From: Thelonectria olida
Taxonomy: Eukaryota > Ascomycota > Sordariomycetes > Hypocreales > Nectriaceae
DNA: 64,000 bases
Reading direction: 5' to 3'
Assembly (NCBI GenBank): GCA_020736575.1
Contig: JAGPYM010000007.1
Span: 1,612,001 to 1,676,000 of the forward strand
The notes below the pieces were generated by a model. It did not search any database, had not been told where the DNA came from, and saw nothing but the letters and a program-made list of their open reading frames with translations. The position numbers were made by a program, and so were the translations under genes. This document shows positions 25,243 to 34,800 of the stretch, in pieces; positions within the stretch are counted from its first letter, which is position 1, and each line of letters opens with the position of its first letter.

Positions 25243-26486
25243 TGGGGACGGGCACATGTATAATTTGCATTATCCCTGTTGGGAAGCAGACAACGCATCC
25301 GCACTCGCAAGTATTGGATACCTTACTTCAGCTCTACTAACTCTGGCTGCCTGCATCGAAACACAAAATAATTGATCTTTCCAGCCCTGACCTGGTCTCA
25401 ATGGCCCCCGAAATGCGACCAAATTAATGATGCACTATGCGCAACTGTGCCTATAACTGCTTGAAGAAATCCAGGCTACCCTTGGTGTGACCGACGTGGA
25501 ACAGCAACCCTTCTCCAAACTCGCTTCATGAGCATATGCTTTGACCGGGGGCAGAGTGTGACTCTTTGAGGCTTTACAGCCGGAATTGCCAACCAAGATG
25601 CCAGAGTCACCACCAGTCATGTTTTTCTGCCAGTCGAGCACGTCGGACTTCGTTCCAGAGGCAGCACGAGTTTCCTACTTCAATTGCCCCTCACACGACC
25701 CATCATCCAAGCTAAGCGCATTAACATCTGAGCTCTCCAGTTCGAACTGTTAAGTGGTAGCATCCATCTTTAGTTCTGGCAATCTAGACTCGACTCACTT
25801 CGCAAGCTCGAGTTGGAATCCAAGCACTTGCTGAAGTGTTCCATTCATCTGCACTAAGTCGTCTCGATCCACTCGAAACCCGTCATTGAGACTCCCTGTC
25901 AACCTGACATGATTCGTAGAGATGCGCTGGCGTAATTCGCCTCTGGCATAGGCGAGGCGGGCAAGGATGTCATGACCGCTTCCCCAGCACCGAGATCAAG
26001 GTGCTCCGGGGTGTCGGCAAGCCGCGTCTGGTGAAGCGCCTGCAGCCCAGTGAGCCAGCCAAGCCTGCCACTGCCGACGGCATCGAGGTATACTCGCTCA
26101 TGGCCAACACGGCCGAGGTGCCCAAGATTGAGCTGCCCCCCGTCTATTGCGGGTATGAGGTGCTGCCTGAAATCACGCTCAACAAGCCTGGTGGTTACAC
26201 CTACAAGGGATGAAGCTGGCCTTATCATGAGCAACGGTTTAACTAGGTTTCTGTTTTGGCTAGTCCAGTGAGTTAGCTCTAGAAGCATCAAATGAAGATT
26301 ATACTCAACCCTGACTCTGAATGGGTAGTTGTAAATGTCCATTTCGGTGCTGCCTGAGGGGCTCTCCTTGGCATGGGGAGCCACCTAAACAACAGGCTCA
26401 ATATCGTACGCACCTACGACAACCTTGTTGACTGTTCATCTACTTCTAACCCAGGTACGGTTGACTTTTGTAGCACCACGACATTA
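25243..26486. other. Gene debris between the two HET genes
   Basis: No intact gene. Two pieces look coding but have no start or partner. One is a minus-strand frame at about 25435-25669 that includes DWQKNMTGGDSGILVGN. The other is a plus-strand frame at about 25960-26213 with strongly C/G-ending codons, annotated separately. Both may be relics of genes lost between the HET loci. Confidence 0.35.
25960..26213 (+). pseudogene. Orphan C-terminal coding fragment with high-GC3 codon use
   Basis: The frame contains STEIKVLRGVGKPRLVKR, then IEVYSLMANTAEVPKIELP, and ends in GGYTYKG followed by TGA at 26213. Nearly every codon ends in C or G (for example CTG CAG CCC, ATC GAG, GTG CCC AAG), unlike the surrounding DNA and typical of a well-expressed fungal gene. 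Upstream the likely frame changes near 25980: GEAGKDVMTA is readable in another frame, which suggests a frameshift or a lost intron. No start codon or 5' part is visible. I do not recognise the family. A 161-codon antisense frame (25899-26384) is probably its shadow. Confidence 0.3.
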
Positions 26487-28524
26487 CTAGAATATCTTCA
26501 TCCTCTTAATCGGCAAGCTCTCTCTCCACACCTTGAAGGATGAAACCACCGCCTTGGTCCAATCATTAGAACGTCCATTTCCCCCAGGAATGACATACCC
26601 TCTCTCAACCGTGAGTAAGCCCGCTCTAATAAAGTACTCGGGTTTAACTTCGCAAAGTAGTATTCCCCTTATCAGAGATCTCTTCTTATCCCAACACACT
26701 AGCAGTCCTGAAACAGGACACGCACTACAGTCGAACTGCTGGAACTCCGGATCACGAATAATCGAGCTTGATAGAGGGAGACGAACATGTCCAGGGACAT
26801 CCACCTCCGTGTTAGTATTGTTGTGCTGAATGTTGGCGAGAGCAGGTAAACATTCAGCTGCTACGATTCGCCCGCGGATTTGGAGAAACCCGGACGCCAG
26901 TGAGCCGTACTGAAAACCTTGATGAAGCGGCTGGATCTTGTAGTCTAGGACTTCAAAAGCATCATCAACAAGACAAGAGTTCGTGGAGATACAGTTAAAC
27001 TTGCCGTAAGTATTAGGGATTGAGGCCCAAGACCATGATGGGGCGAAGTACCTGGACGGCCGCTTCTGTTCTGTGGCCTCGTGCCACCATAGCAAGTCAA
27101 GCCAAATGTGCTTTTTCCAGCAACCAGCAATATAATCATCCTGGATGATCTGGTGAAAACGCGATGCGATGCCTGCCAGTGCGGGAAGTCGATCTGAAGC
27201 CTCAGTCAAATCGCCGCTCATGTAACATTGCACCAGGACGCTCCAGAGTTCATGCGGCTTAAGAGTTGCCTTGGATGCGGCAGAGAATAGCTCATGGAAC
27301 CTCTGCCGGCTCCAGCAAGAAGTAGGAGATGACATGAACCCGTCTGTGGGCTTATTGTCAGCCTTGCAGATCCATGTCGTCCTCAGCTCCCCATAGTCAA
27401 GGACTCGGGGCGAGAGGACGAACTCTTGGAATGCCCAGGCGCGTGTGCTCAAAGGATCGACGTACAACTGAGAGCTAGCCTCTTCTATCAGGACCACAGA
27501 TCCCGCTACTCTATCCTTGGACTCGTATGGAAGACGGAAGGCACAAGGATCATTCCCTGCGCCAAGCGGGCTTCGGGGTTGAAGAAATCCGAGATCGACT
27601 GTCTTTGCCCTGCTGGCACTGATTGTGACATAGGAATTGCGGTAAATGTCTGCCATGTTGCTTATCTCCACAGCTTTATCCTCCGGGTCGTCCTGGACAA
27701 TGCAGAGGGCGTCAACCCAGAGATAGTTCAAGCCGAGCTCACCGCAGACACGGACAGCGTCTTGGATTGTGGAAGGCAGAGTATTCGTTGGAAATGACAC
27801 TTCGGGGGACCCAAGGTGTGATAGGGTCAGAGTGACGCGCTGTGGACCGCCCCAGCAATAAGACAAGGCCGCGTAGGGAGCGGGGGAGGCATTGTTGCGA
27901 ACGTGAATGCTTTTTGTGGACGAAGATATCTCGAGGATTCTTTTTGGCATAAAGAGTTCAGATTCGGCCGCGCAAGCTGGATGGTTCTGGATGCATCCTT
28001 GTACCCATCGTCTTGCGAGGTCGAATGCCTCGGCAGATGCAGGATCCAAGTTTGGGGTTCGTTGAAGCACCTCATGAGCCACGGGGTTTTCTGCACGTGG
28101 GATATGAGCAACGGAATGTAATGCGTTCTGGGATCTGCATCAAACCTTTCTCCGTCATGTATGCAAAAAGAGCAAAAAAATCAGGACGAACGCCATCCAC
28201 TAGACGACCATCATCCACTAGGCCGACATAGATGGAATTCGGCTCATAGTCTTCGCATGGGGAATCGCGGCAGAGAATGGCATTCTCTGAGATGTTTTTT
28301 GGGTTGAATTTGAGGATCAGATACTCTGCGAACGCGCATCCATCCAAAGCCATTTGCCTGAGTTCTGAGAGTGTAACGGGATTCTCACGGGAAGGCGACA
28401 GCTTCCAGTAATGATCAACTGACGGGCTGTTTATATGACAGCGCGGCCGAGGCTCATCAGTGTCTCGAATAAGAAACCTCTCTCGACATTGAATACAGGA
28501 GTGCGCGGTCTTGGTGGAAGCCAT
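26487..28524 (-). CDS. HET-domain protein 2
   Basis: Predicted 660 residues from the ATG at 28524, using one intron at 28091-28145 (55 bp, donor GTTTGA, acceptor TGCAG) that joins the N-terminal part (ending YMTEK) to ENPVAHEVLQRTPN. The donor is non-consensus, so the junction is the weak point; without it there would be two separate frames. The HET domain is well formed: YAALSYCWGG, then LNYLWVDALCIVQDD, then NMADIYRNSYVTISAS, and finally STRAWAFQEFVLSPR. The N-terminal 140 residues contain a CxxC pair (HSCIQCRERF) that may bind metal. The C-terminal half is the usual variable HET tail, with SRYFAPSWSWASI. Family knowledge points to cell-death signalling on nonself contact; partner and trigger are unknown. 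It ends the debris region and is followed by the siderophore island. Confidence 0.85.
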
Positions 28525-28945
28525 TTCGGAGCGACCTCCACGATTGAGGCTTGTGCTACACTGCTCAAGGAGGTGACGAGAAGAATGGAACCGCTCTATG
28601 GCTTTGATGTGCGGGGAAACCACGCGGAGCTTTTGTCCCCACTGAAAGCGTCTGATTATCCTTCTTTTCACCAGGCATCCATGCCCCTACCAGGTAGTAA
28701 CGAGAAAAAAGAATCACAGAGAAACTGCAGGTGGCTCAGAATGACGATGCATCGTCTTATGCTCGACGTCAACATTATCAAGAAGTGGCAAGTAGTCATA
28801 AGCTGAAAGTTAGATAACCCCCTTAGAAGCAGTCACACTTTCAAAGCAGAGAGAAGAACGCAGGGAGATGAGAAGCACGTGAAGCTGGGGGGCCATGTAT
28901 GGATGAGTGGGTTATCGACAACTATTTTAATATTATATGACCCCT
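28525..28945. other. Intergenic region
   Basis: About 420 bp separating the second HET gene's start from the transporter stop. No gene or motif recognised. Confidence 0.45.
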
Positions 28946-30964
28946 TTAAACATCCTTATAGTAAGCAGCGAGCCACCTGCGATAGAACGACTTTGGCTCG
29001 TTTGAGTTCGTCACGACCCCCTCATTCCCAGACTGTCGTTGCGGCACATCAATCCTCTCACCATCTAGGCCAGTGTTCGTGACGGCGTTTTGCTGCTTGC
29101 CTAGGTAAAAGTCGGGCATGAAGAAGGTCGCAAACAACGGCACGGCAGCTAGGAGAAGTGCGGTAATGGCGATGTGGCCGTTAACATAGGCATACGCACG
29201 GATAGCGCCCTGCCTAATGGGACTATTGAAGGCGTAGGTAGTGCGCAGTGTCTTGATGCTTCCATACAGCTCCAAGATTGTCGCCTCATCGACTCCGGTC
29301 ATCTCCATGTGCATGCGATCGAGCATCTCATTCGTCCAGATGGCCGATGATACGGCACTGCCGATGGACGAGCCGAGAGTGGACCATAGTGTGAGCAGGG
29401 AGATGATCGAAGCCATATCCTCGTGTGGCACCGAGGCCTGACTACCCACACGGACACCGACGATGTTGAAAGAGCCCAGGCAGAAGACTAACTGGGCGAC
29501 GACCAGGCGGGCTGTGTCTTGGACCATGCTACCGTTGCTTTTGAGCAACAAGCCGTAGCCGATCAGTCTTGCCGCGGCGCCAAAGACCATCATGGACTTG
29601 TACCGGTGCGTGCGTCTCTGGATAAGACCGACGATGGGCCCAATGAGGCTGAGTCCCATGGTCGTGATGCCCAAGAATATGATCCACTGGTAGTTCGTCC
29701 ACTCTTTGATGACGTAGATGTAAGAGGAGAAATATGTGTTGCGGACTGCTGAGGCCATCTGGTTGAAGGTGTAGATAGTGACTGCGGCGAGGAACGTGCG
29801 GTTCTGGAGGATGCGCTTTGTCATGAGTGGCTTTGGGGCGAGATATATCTCGAAGAGAACAAAGGCAATGAGTAGAACGAAGCCGACGACAAGCATGGCG
29901 ACTATGCTTGCATTCGCCCATCCCCCGTCGGCAGCCTCAGCAAGAGTGAAGGGCAGCAGGATGAGTGAAAAGGATGTTCCGAGAATAATGAGCCCGAAGA
30001 TGTCGATGTCGATCAGGCCTTCGTGAAGGAGCTTTAGCCAGTAGGCGAAACCTTTGGGTTTCATGGGCTCATCAGAGTCACCGGCAGCCCCGATTCTCAG
30101 GCGCTTCGAAGCCGCCATAGTGACCATGCCCATCTTTTTTCCACGTCGCTGCATTGAGTACAGCGTGAAGATGGCCGGCAAGAGCAACACGGGCACAACA
30201 ATGGCAAACATACCCAATCCCCATCGCCAGTTGTCGACGAAGGCGTCGCCGATGAAACCGTTGACGGGGACGGTAATGACAAATGGGATGGACAGGGCGG
30301 CACCGAAGAAACCTCGCCACTCCAGCGGTGTCAAGTCGCCAACGATAATGTCGCTGAGCAAGTCAAGCCCGGATTTGCCCACTGAGGTGAAGCAGATGCC
30401 CACCGTGTAGGCCGCAAAGGTGCTCGAGCTGGCCGCGACGGCAAACCCGACGACGTAGAAGACGAGGATGACAACGTAGGTAGTAGGACGCGAGGTGATG
30501 TCCGCCAGCTTGCCAATGAACGGCTTGCTGATGGCCCGGATGATCTGACTGGCGGTACTGACGGCCGCGAGCGAGCTGTGCTGTTTGAACGTGGAACTCG
30601 CCATGGTCGTGAAAATGGCAGAGGTGATGCCCTGGTCGAGCGCATAGGCAAACATGGTCAGGCCGATGGAGACGCCCAGCAGCCGGAGCAAGATCTTGCC
30701 AGACTTGCCAGACCGATACAAGACCTTGTTGAAGGCCTCGACCTTGCTCACTCCAATTTCAGTGTGGCCTTCATTCGCAGCGGGAGCGTCAGCGTCTGAG
30801 TCGGCGAGGACAGCGTATCGTTCGGAGGGGCCAGTCTTGGAGTGGCCATCATCTTTTCCAGCCCCATCGACCCTGTCTGGGGTCGACGGTGGCGAGGTTG
30901 ATACCAAGTCTCTGTCGTTGGGCGTAGGCTGACCAGTGCCCGAGGTTCCAGCTGGCATCGGCAT
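28946..30964 (-). CDS. Siderophore-iron MFS transporter (Sit/Mir family)
   Basis: Intronless, 672 residues. Family members import ferri-siderophores by proton symport or move siderophores between compartments. A hydrophilic N-terminus of about 90 residues is followed by roughly 14 hydrophobic segments, starting with LLRLLGVSIGLTMFAYALDQ. The acidic Asp-Gln pair at the end of helix 1, the PFIGKLADITSRP loop, the long extracellular loop before the last helix, and the tail SFYRRWLAAYYKD are typical of fungal siderophore transporters such as MirC/Sit1. Its promoter contains two ATCTGATAA motifs 76 bp apart, expected if the gene is repressed by an iron-sensing GATA factor. It lies next to an MRP-type ABC transporter, an acyltransferase and the siderophore synthetase. 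Which siderophore it carries, and at which membrane, cannot be told from sequence. Confidence 0.92.
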   Translation of the reverse strand: MPMPAGTSGTGQPTPNDRDLVSTSPPSTPDRVDGAGKDDGHSKTGPSERYAVLADSDADAPAANEGHTEIGVSKVEAFNKVLYRSGKSGKILLRLLGVSIGLTMFAYALDQGITSAIFTTMASSTFKQHSSLAAVSTASQIIRAISKPFIGKLADITSRPTTYVVILVFYVVGFAVAASSSTFAAYTVGICFTSVGKSGLDLLSDIIVGDLTPLEWRGFFGAALSIPFVITVPVNGFIGDAFVDNWRWGLGMFAIVVPVLLLPAIFTLYSMQRRGKKMGMVTMAASKRLRIGAAGDSDEPMKPKGFAYWLKLLHEGLIDIDIFGLIILGTSFSLILLPFTLAEAADGGWANASIVAMLVVGFVLLIAFVLFEIYLAPKPLMTKRILQNRTFLAAVTIYTFNQMASAVRNTYFSSYIYVIKEWTNYQWIIFLGITTMGLSLIGPIVGLIQRRTHRYKSMMVFGAAARLIGYGLLLKSNGSMVQDTARLVVAQLVFCLGSFNIVGVRVGSQASVPHEDMASIISLLTLWSTLGSSIGSAVSSAIWTNEMLDRMHMEMTGVDEATILELYGSIKTLRTTYAFNSPIRQGAIRAYAYVNGHIAITALLLAAVPLFATFFMPDFYLGKQQNAVTNTGLDGERIDVPQRQSGNEGVVTNSNEPKSFYRRWLAAYYKDV

Positions 30965-31400
30965 GTTGTCTCTGGTTGGGGACTTTGAATGACGTCCTCG
31001 TAAATACAGAGGTGAGGAGGGCTAACGCCAGATGGGTGACAATGGAACGAAGGTTGAGACAGGTTGCCTCGCGTTTTATGTATCTGCACACCCTGAAAGC
31101 AAAACGACCCAACATGTGTGCCTCTGAAAAACTCTTGTTTTCCTTTTTCCATTTTTCCCGTTTATTATCAATCTGTGCCAAGGGCCAAGAGACATGGGGT
31201 ACAATGTCTGCTGATAATGACACACAAGGGGTGAACCCTCCATTCATGGGATCATCCAAGTAGACCGTAGGTCTAATTAGTAGGAGTACGAAGTAATCCC
31301 TCCCTCTGGGCCTTCCTCGGAGACCCGGCCACGCACCTTATAGAGGCGATGCAGGGATGATCGGATCTGTGCCCGACTCCGGATTCTAAGCTAGGAAAGG

Positions 31401-31409
31401 ATCTGATAA
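31401..31409 (+). promoter_or_regulatory. Putative iron-responsive GATA site (ATCTGATAA)
   Basis: Exact match to the extended motif ATCWGATAA bound by fungal iron-regulatory GATA repressors (Urbs1, SreA, Sre). It lies 437 bp upstream of the transporter ATG. Binding is inferred from the motif and the gene's role. Confidence 0.65.
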
Positions 31410-31476
31410 AACATGACGAGCGAGTGAGCTGCGTGGTATGCCGACTTCGGCTACGAGTGACGCGGGTGGGGGTTGC

Positions 31477-31485
31477 TTATCAGAT
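31477..31485 (-). promoter_or_regulatory. Putative iron-responsive GATA site, inverted (TTATCAGAT on +)
   Basis: Second exact ATCTGATAA, on the opposite strand, starting 76 bp from the first. Paired GATA sites are a known arrangement for the two-finger iron repressors. With about one match expected by chance in 64 kb, two in one promoter is unlikely to be accidental. Confidence 0.65.
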
Positions 31486-31754
31486 CTTCTCCCTCCCCGT
31501 CAACCCTGCGCCGTCTGAGTAGGTGAATGCTACTCAAGGAGGTTTTCGCTAAAAGTGCAAATTTTTTGCCCTCGTTGTTACGTAGCACTCGCAATTTAAG
31601 GCGCCTGTCGTAGCCAACGGTGCCATCGTTTCTTCTTGGCCTCAGCGGGGGTGGTTCCTAAGAGCTAAAATGTCGCCAGTCAGCAGCCAACAATCTGATG
31701 AGTGTCGGGATATCAGTAGCTGCTTTTTTGATCTTCACGGCGATCGTCTATAGC

Positions 31755-31774
31755 TTTTTTTTTTTTTTTTTTTT
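31755..31774. repeat. Poly(T) tract
   Basis: Twenty consecutive T bases, then C and five more T, about 110 bp downstream of the ABC transporter stop. It reads as poly(A) on the gene's coding strand, so it may be a simple-repeat 3' flank; no function is claimed. Confidence 0.6.
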
Positions 31775-31885
31775 CTTTTTCGCTCACTTGCCAGGTGCCA
31801 TTCTGCGTTGCCTCATCGTAGATTTGGTATTATAGAGTATCGATATTAACTAGGTACGTATGTAAACACGTACAGTTCTCCTCCA

Positions 31886-34800
31886 TCAGCATGTCTTCCC
31901 CACGCAAGTGATTTTGGAGGCATCGCAAAGCGCCCGGAACAGACTATCTGGCCTGGAAAAAAGCTCTGGGATGCAATCAAATTCAGCAACCCTGCCGCTC
32001 TCCATTACAATGACCCTGTCACACGTAGCAACAATGGTATCCAGTCGATGAGCCACGGTGAGAACTGTAGCATCCCCCATGACTTCGTTCAACATCACTT
32101 GAAGTGCTTTGTCAGCTCTACCGTCGATAGACGCCGTGGCCTCATCTAAAAGGACAATCCTGGACCGCCGCACAAGGGCGCGGGCGATGGAGATGAGAGA
32201 CCGTTGGCCCTGGGAGATATTGGCGCCGTTCTCTTTGACTTCCGAGTCCAGAACCAGACTCGGACTGCCACCGCCAGGCTCGGACTCGTAGATCTTCTCG
32301 TCTTCGCATGAATCGCTCCCAATCCCATTGTCTTGCCCATTTGAGCTTGTTCTATTGGTGTTTGGTTGGCCACCAGCAAGCCCAACCCTGCTCAAACATT
32401 GTTGCAGCCAGTCGTCGTCGTGCTGCTGGAACGGATCTAGGTTATACCGGATGGTCCCGGCCAGGAGAACGGCGCCTTGGCTAATGACAGACAAGCTTGA
32501 CCGGAGTAGATGTAGGCCGACGGTGCGAATGTCAACTCCGTCAATAAGGATCTTGCCGCTTGTGGGCTCTGTAATTCTCAACAAAGCAGATATCACTGAT
32601 ATATGGTTAGACGGTGTGAGAGAAAAAGTAGGATAAATGGTTGCAAGCGCAGAAGTGGCTGGATGGGAGAACTTACAACTGCTCTTTCCTGCTCCAGTGC
32701 GCCCTACAACACCAACCTTCTCGCCGGGCTTTATATCCAGCGTGATGTCCCTGAGTGCCGGTTCCAGGCCGGGACGGTGACTGAGAGTCAACGACTGAAA
32801 CTGTACCCGGCCAGCACGCGGCCATTCGCTAGCCTTGAGGTCCTTGTCAACATCGTCGACCTCGTGCGCAGGCTCTTGCTCGATGTTGTACGCATAGTGA
32901 AGCATTCTCTCGACCGAGTTCATATTGTTCTCGATCTCGGCGCTTTGGCGAATCATGTTCCCAAAGACGGCTTGTGCCGTGACAACATACGACAGGACCA
33001 CGCCCCCGGACGACGGGTTGATCTTGTCTCGAAGCCCCACGACGAGCAAGCCCGCGGCGAGGACGAGTGTCGCTCCACAGAGGTCCAGGCGGAGATTGAG
33101 CCAGCGCTGACACGCAACCGAGAGCCAGTAGGCCGTATTCTCGGTGTCGATCTTGCGGGCGTTGTCCTCGAGAAAGCGCGACACGGCACCAAAGGCCTTC
33201 AAGGTGGGCAGGCCAGACAGCGACTCGCCAAAGTGCTCGTAGATGCGGCTGCGGAGCAGATTATTGACACGGCGCAGCTCGCGTGACGCGGGCCGGTAGT
33301 ACATGCCAGTCCAGGTGTATGCGAGGAGAAGAGCGACTGCGATGGCCACGAACGACGGCACCACGATACTAACCACGATGATAGTGCCCACGGCCTGCGA
33401 GGCCGTCGAGATGAAGAGCCGCAGCGTCTCACCCACGACGTTATCGACGGCGTCGACGTCCTTGCTAAATCGGTGCGTGATGCGGCCTTGCGGCGTCGTG
33501 TCAAAGAAGGCCACGGGTGCGTGCAACACCCTTGACATGGTGGCATGGTGAAGCTTGTTTGAGCACCAGAAGCAGAAGAAGGCGAAAGTCGCGCTCATAC
33601 AGAATAGGCCCAGTGACTGACCAATGCCGAATGCCGCATAACCTCCCATGTATGCGTCCTCCGAGATGGACGTGTATTTGTTGAGTTGCCACCAGCTCAA
33701 CCACAGCGGGGACACAATACTTATTCCCTGATAGATTACGATGGACGTTACAAAGAAAGGCACCGTGAGCCAGGCGTTACCCATCCGCACGTAGCGGATG
33801 TAGGTCTTGCCACTAACTGAACCAACCAGCCTCTCTTCACTCTGCATGATCTCTTTGCCTCGGCCCTCTTGCTTGCTCTTTGGCTTTTCGGTGACAGTCG
33901 CCTCCTCCCGAGCTTCATTTACCATGTGCTCTCGAGATTGCGGTTGCTCAGAGTCGCCGTCATGTTGAGTTGATTCCGAGTCCGAGTCCGAGTCCGGCGT
34001 CAAAGAAGACCCGACAAAGAGAGAAAAGGGACCACCCCGGTTGGCCAGAAGTTCATACGAGCCCTGTTCTGCAATGTGACCGTTTTCCATGTAGACAATA
34101 TGATCCGCCTGCCTAGCTAGCACCATCGAATGCGTCACTAGAACAATGGTGGCCTCCTTGTCCCTCCGCGCCTGGTTGACTGCCATGTCAAAGACACGGG
34201 CACCGATATGGGCATCCAGGGCGGAAAAGCAGTCATCTAGGAAGAGCAACGGACTTCTGCCGTAGATGGTCCTGGCAAGACTGATGCGCTGCTTCTGGCC
34301 GCCCGAGAGGGATACGCCCATTTCGCCAACAACGGTCATATCGCCCTCAGGCAGCATCTTTAGGTCCTGATGTAGACAGCACCGCGTGAGAACCTCGTCG
34401 TACCATTGAAGATCTAGGGGCCTTCCAAAGACAATGTTCTCCCGCACCGTCTCGCTGAGCAGCCAGGCTGTCTGGGGGGCGAACGCGAGTTGAGACGACG
34501 ACAACGAGTTGTCGAGGTTGAGCCGGCATGAGCGTGCCTTAACGAGCTGCATGTCTCCCAAGAGCGCACCTAACACCGAGGATTTGCCCGATGCCACAGG
34601 TCCCACGATGCAGACAAGCTGGTTCCTCTTTACCACAAGCGAGTCGAGACGTAGTCTCTGCGTCTGACCCACGGACACCTTGCTTTGAACTTCCGTTGCG
34701 TTTGGGTTCTTGACTTCCTGAGCATTTACACTGGTGTCATCTGCCATGAGTTCCTCGTCATCGTGATATGCAAAAGTAGCATCTTCAACTTGAACCACTG

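Larger units (their letters stand above)
30965..31885. other. Promoter of the siderophore transporter / 3' end of the ABC gene
   Basis: This 0.9 kb tandem intergenic region holds two exact ATCTGATAA elements (annotated separately), a 20-base T tract at 31755-31774, and no gene. Confidence 0.7.

Noticed and set aside
25899..26384. 161-codon minus-strand frame
   Set aside because: Mostly antisense of a plus-strand stretch with strong C/G third-position bias, which marks the plus strand as coding.
32603..33286. 227-codon plus-strand frame inside the ABC transporter
   Set aside because: Antisense of the second membrane domain and NBD2 of the transporter; no domain of its own.
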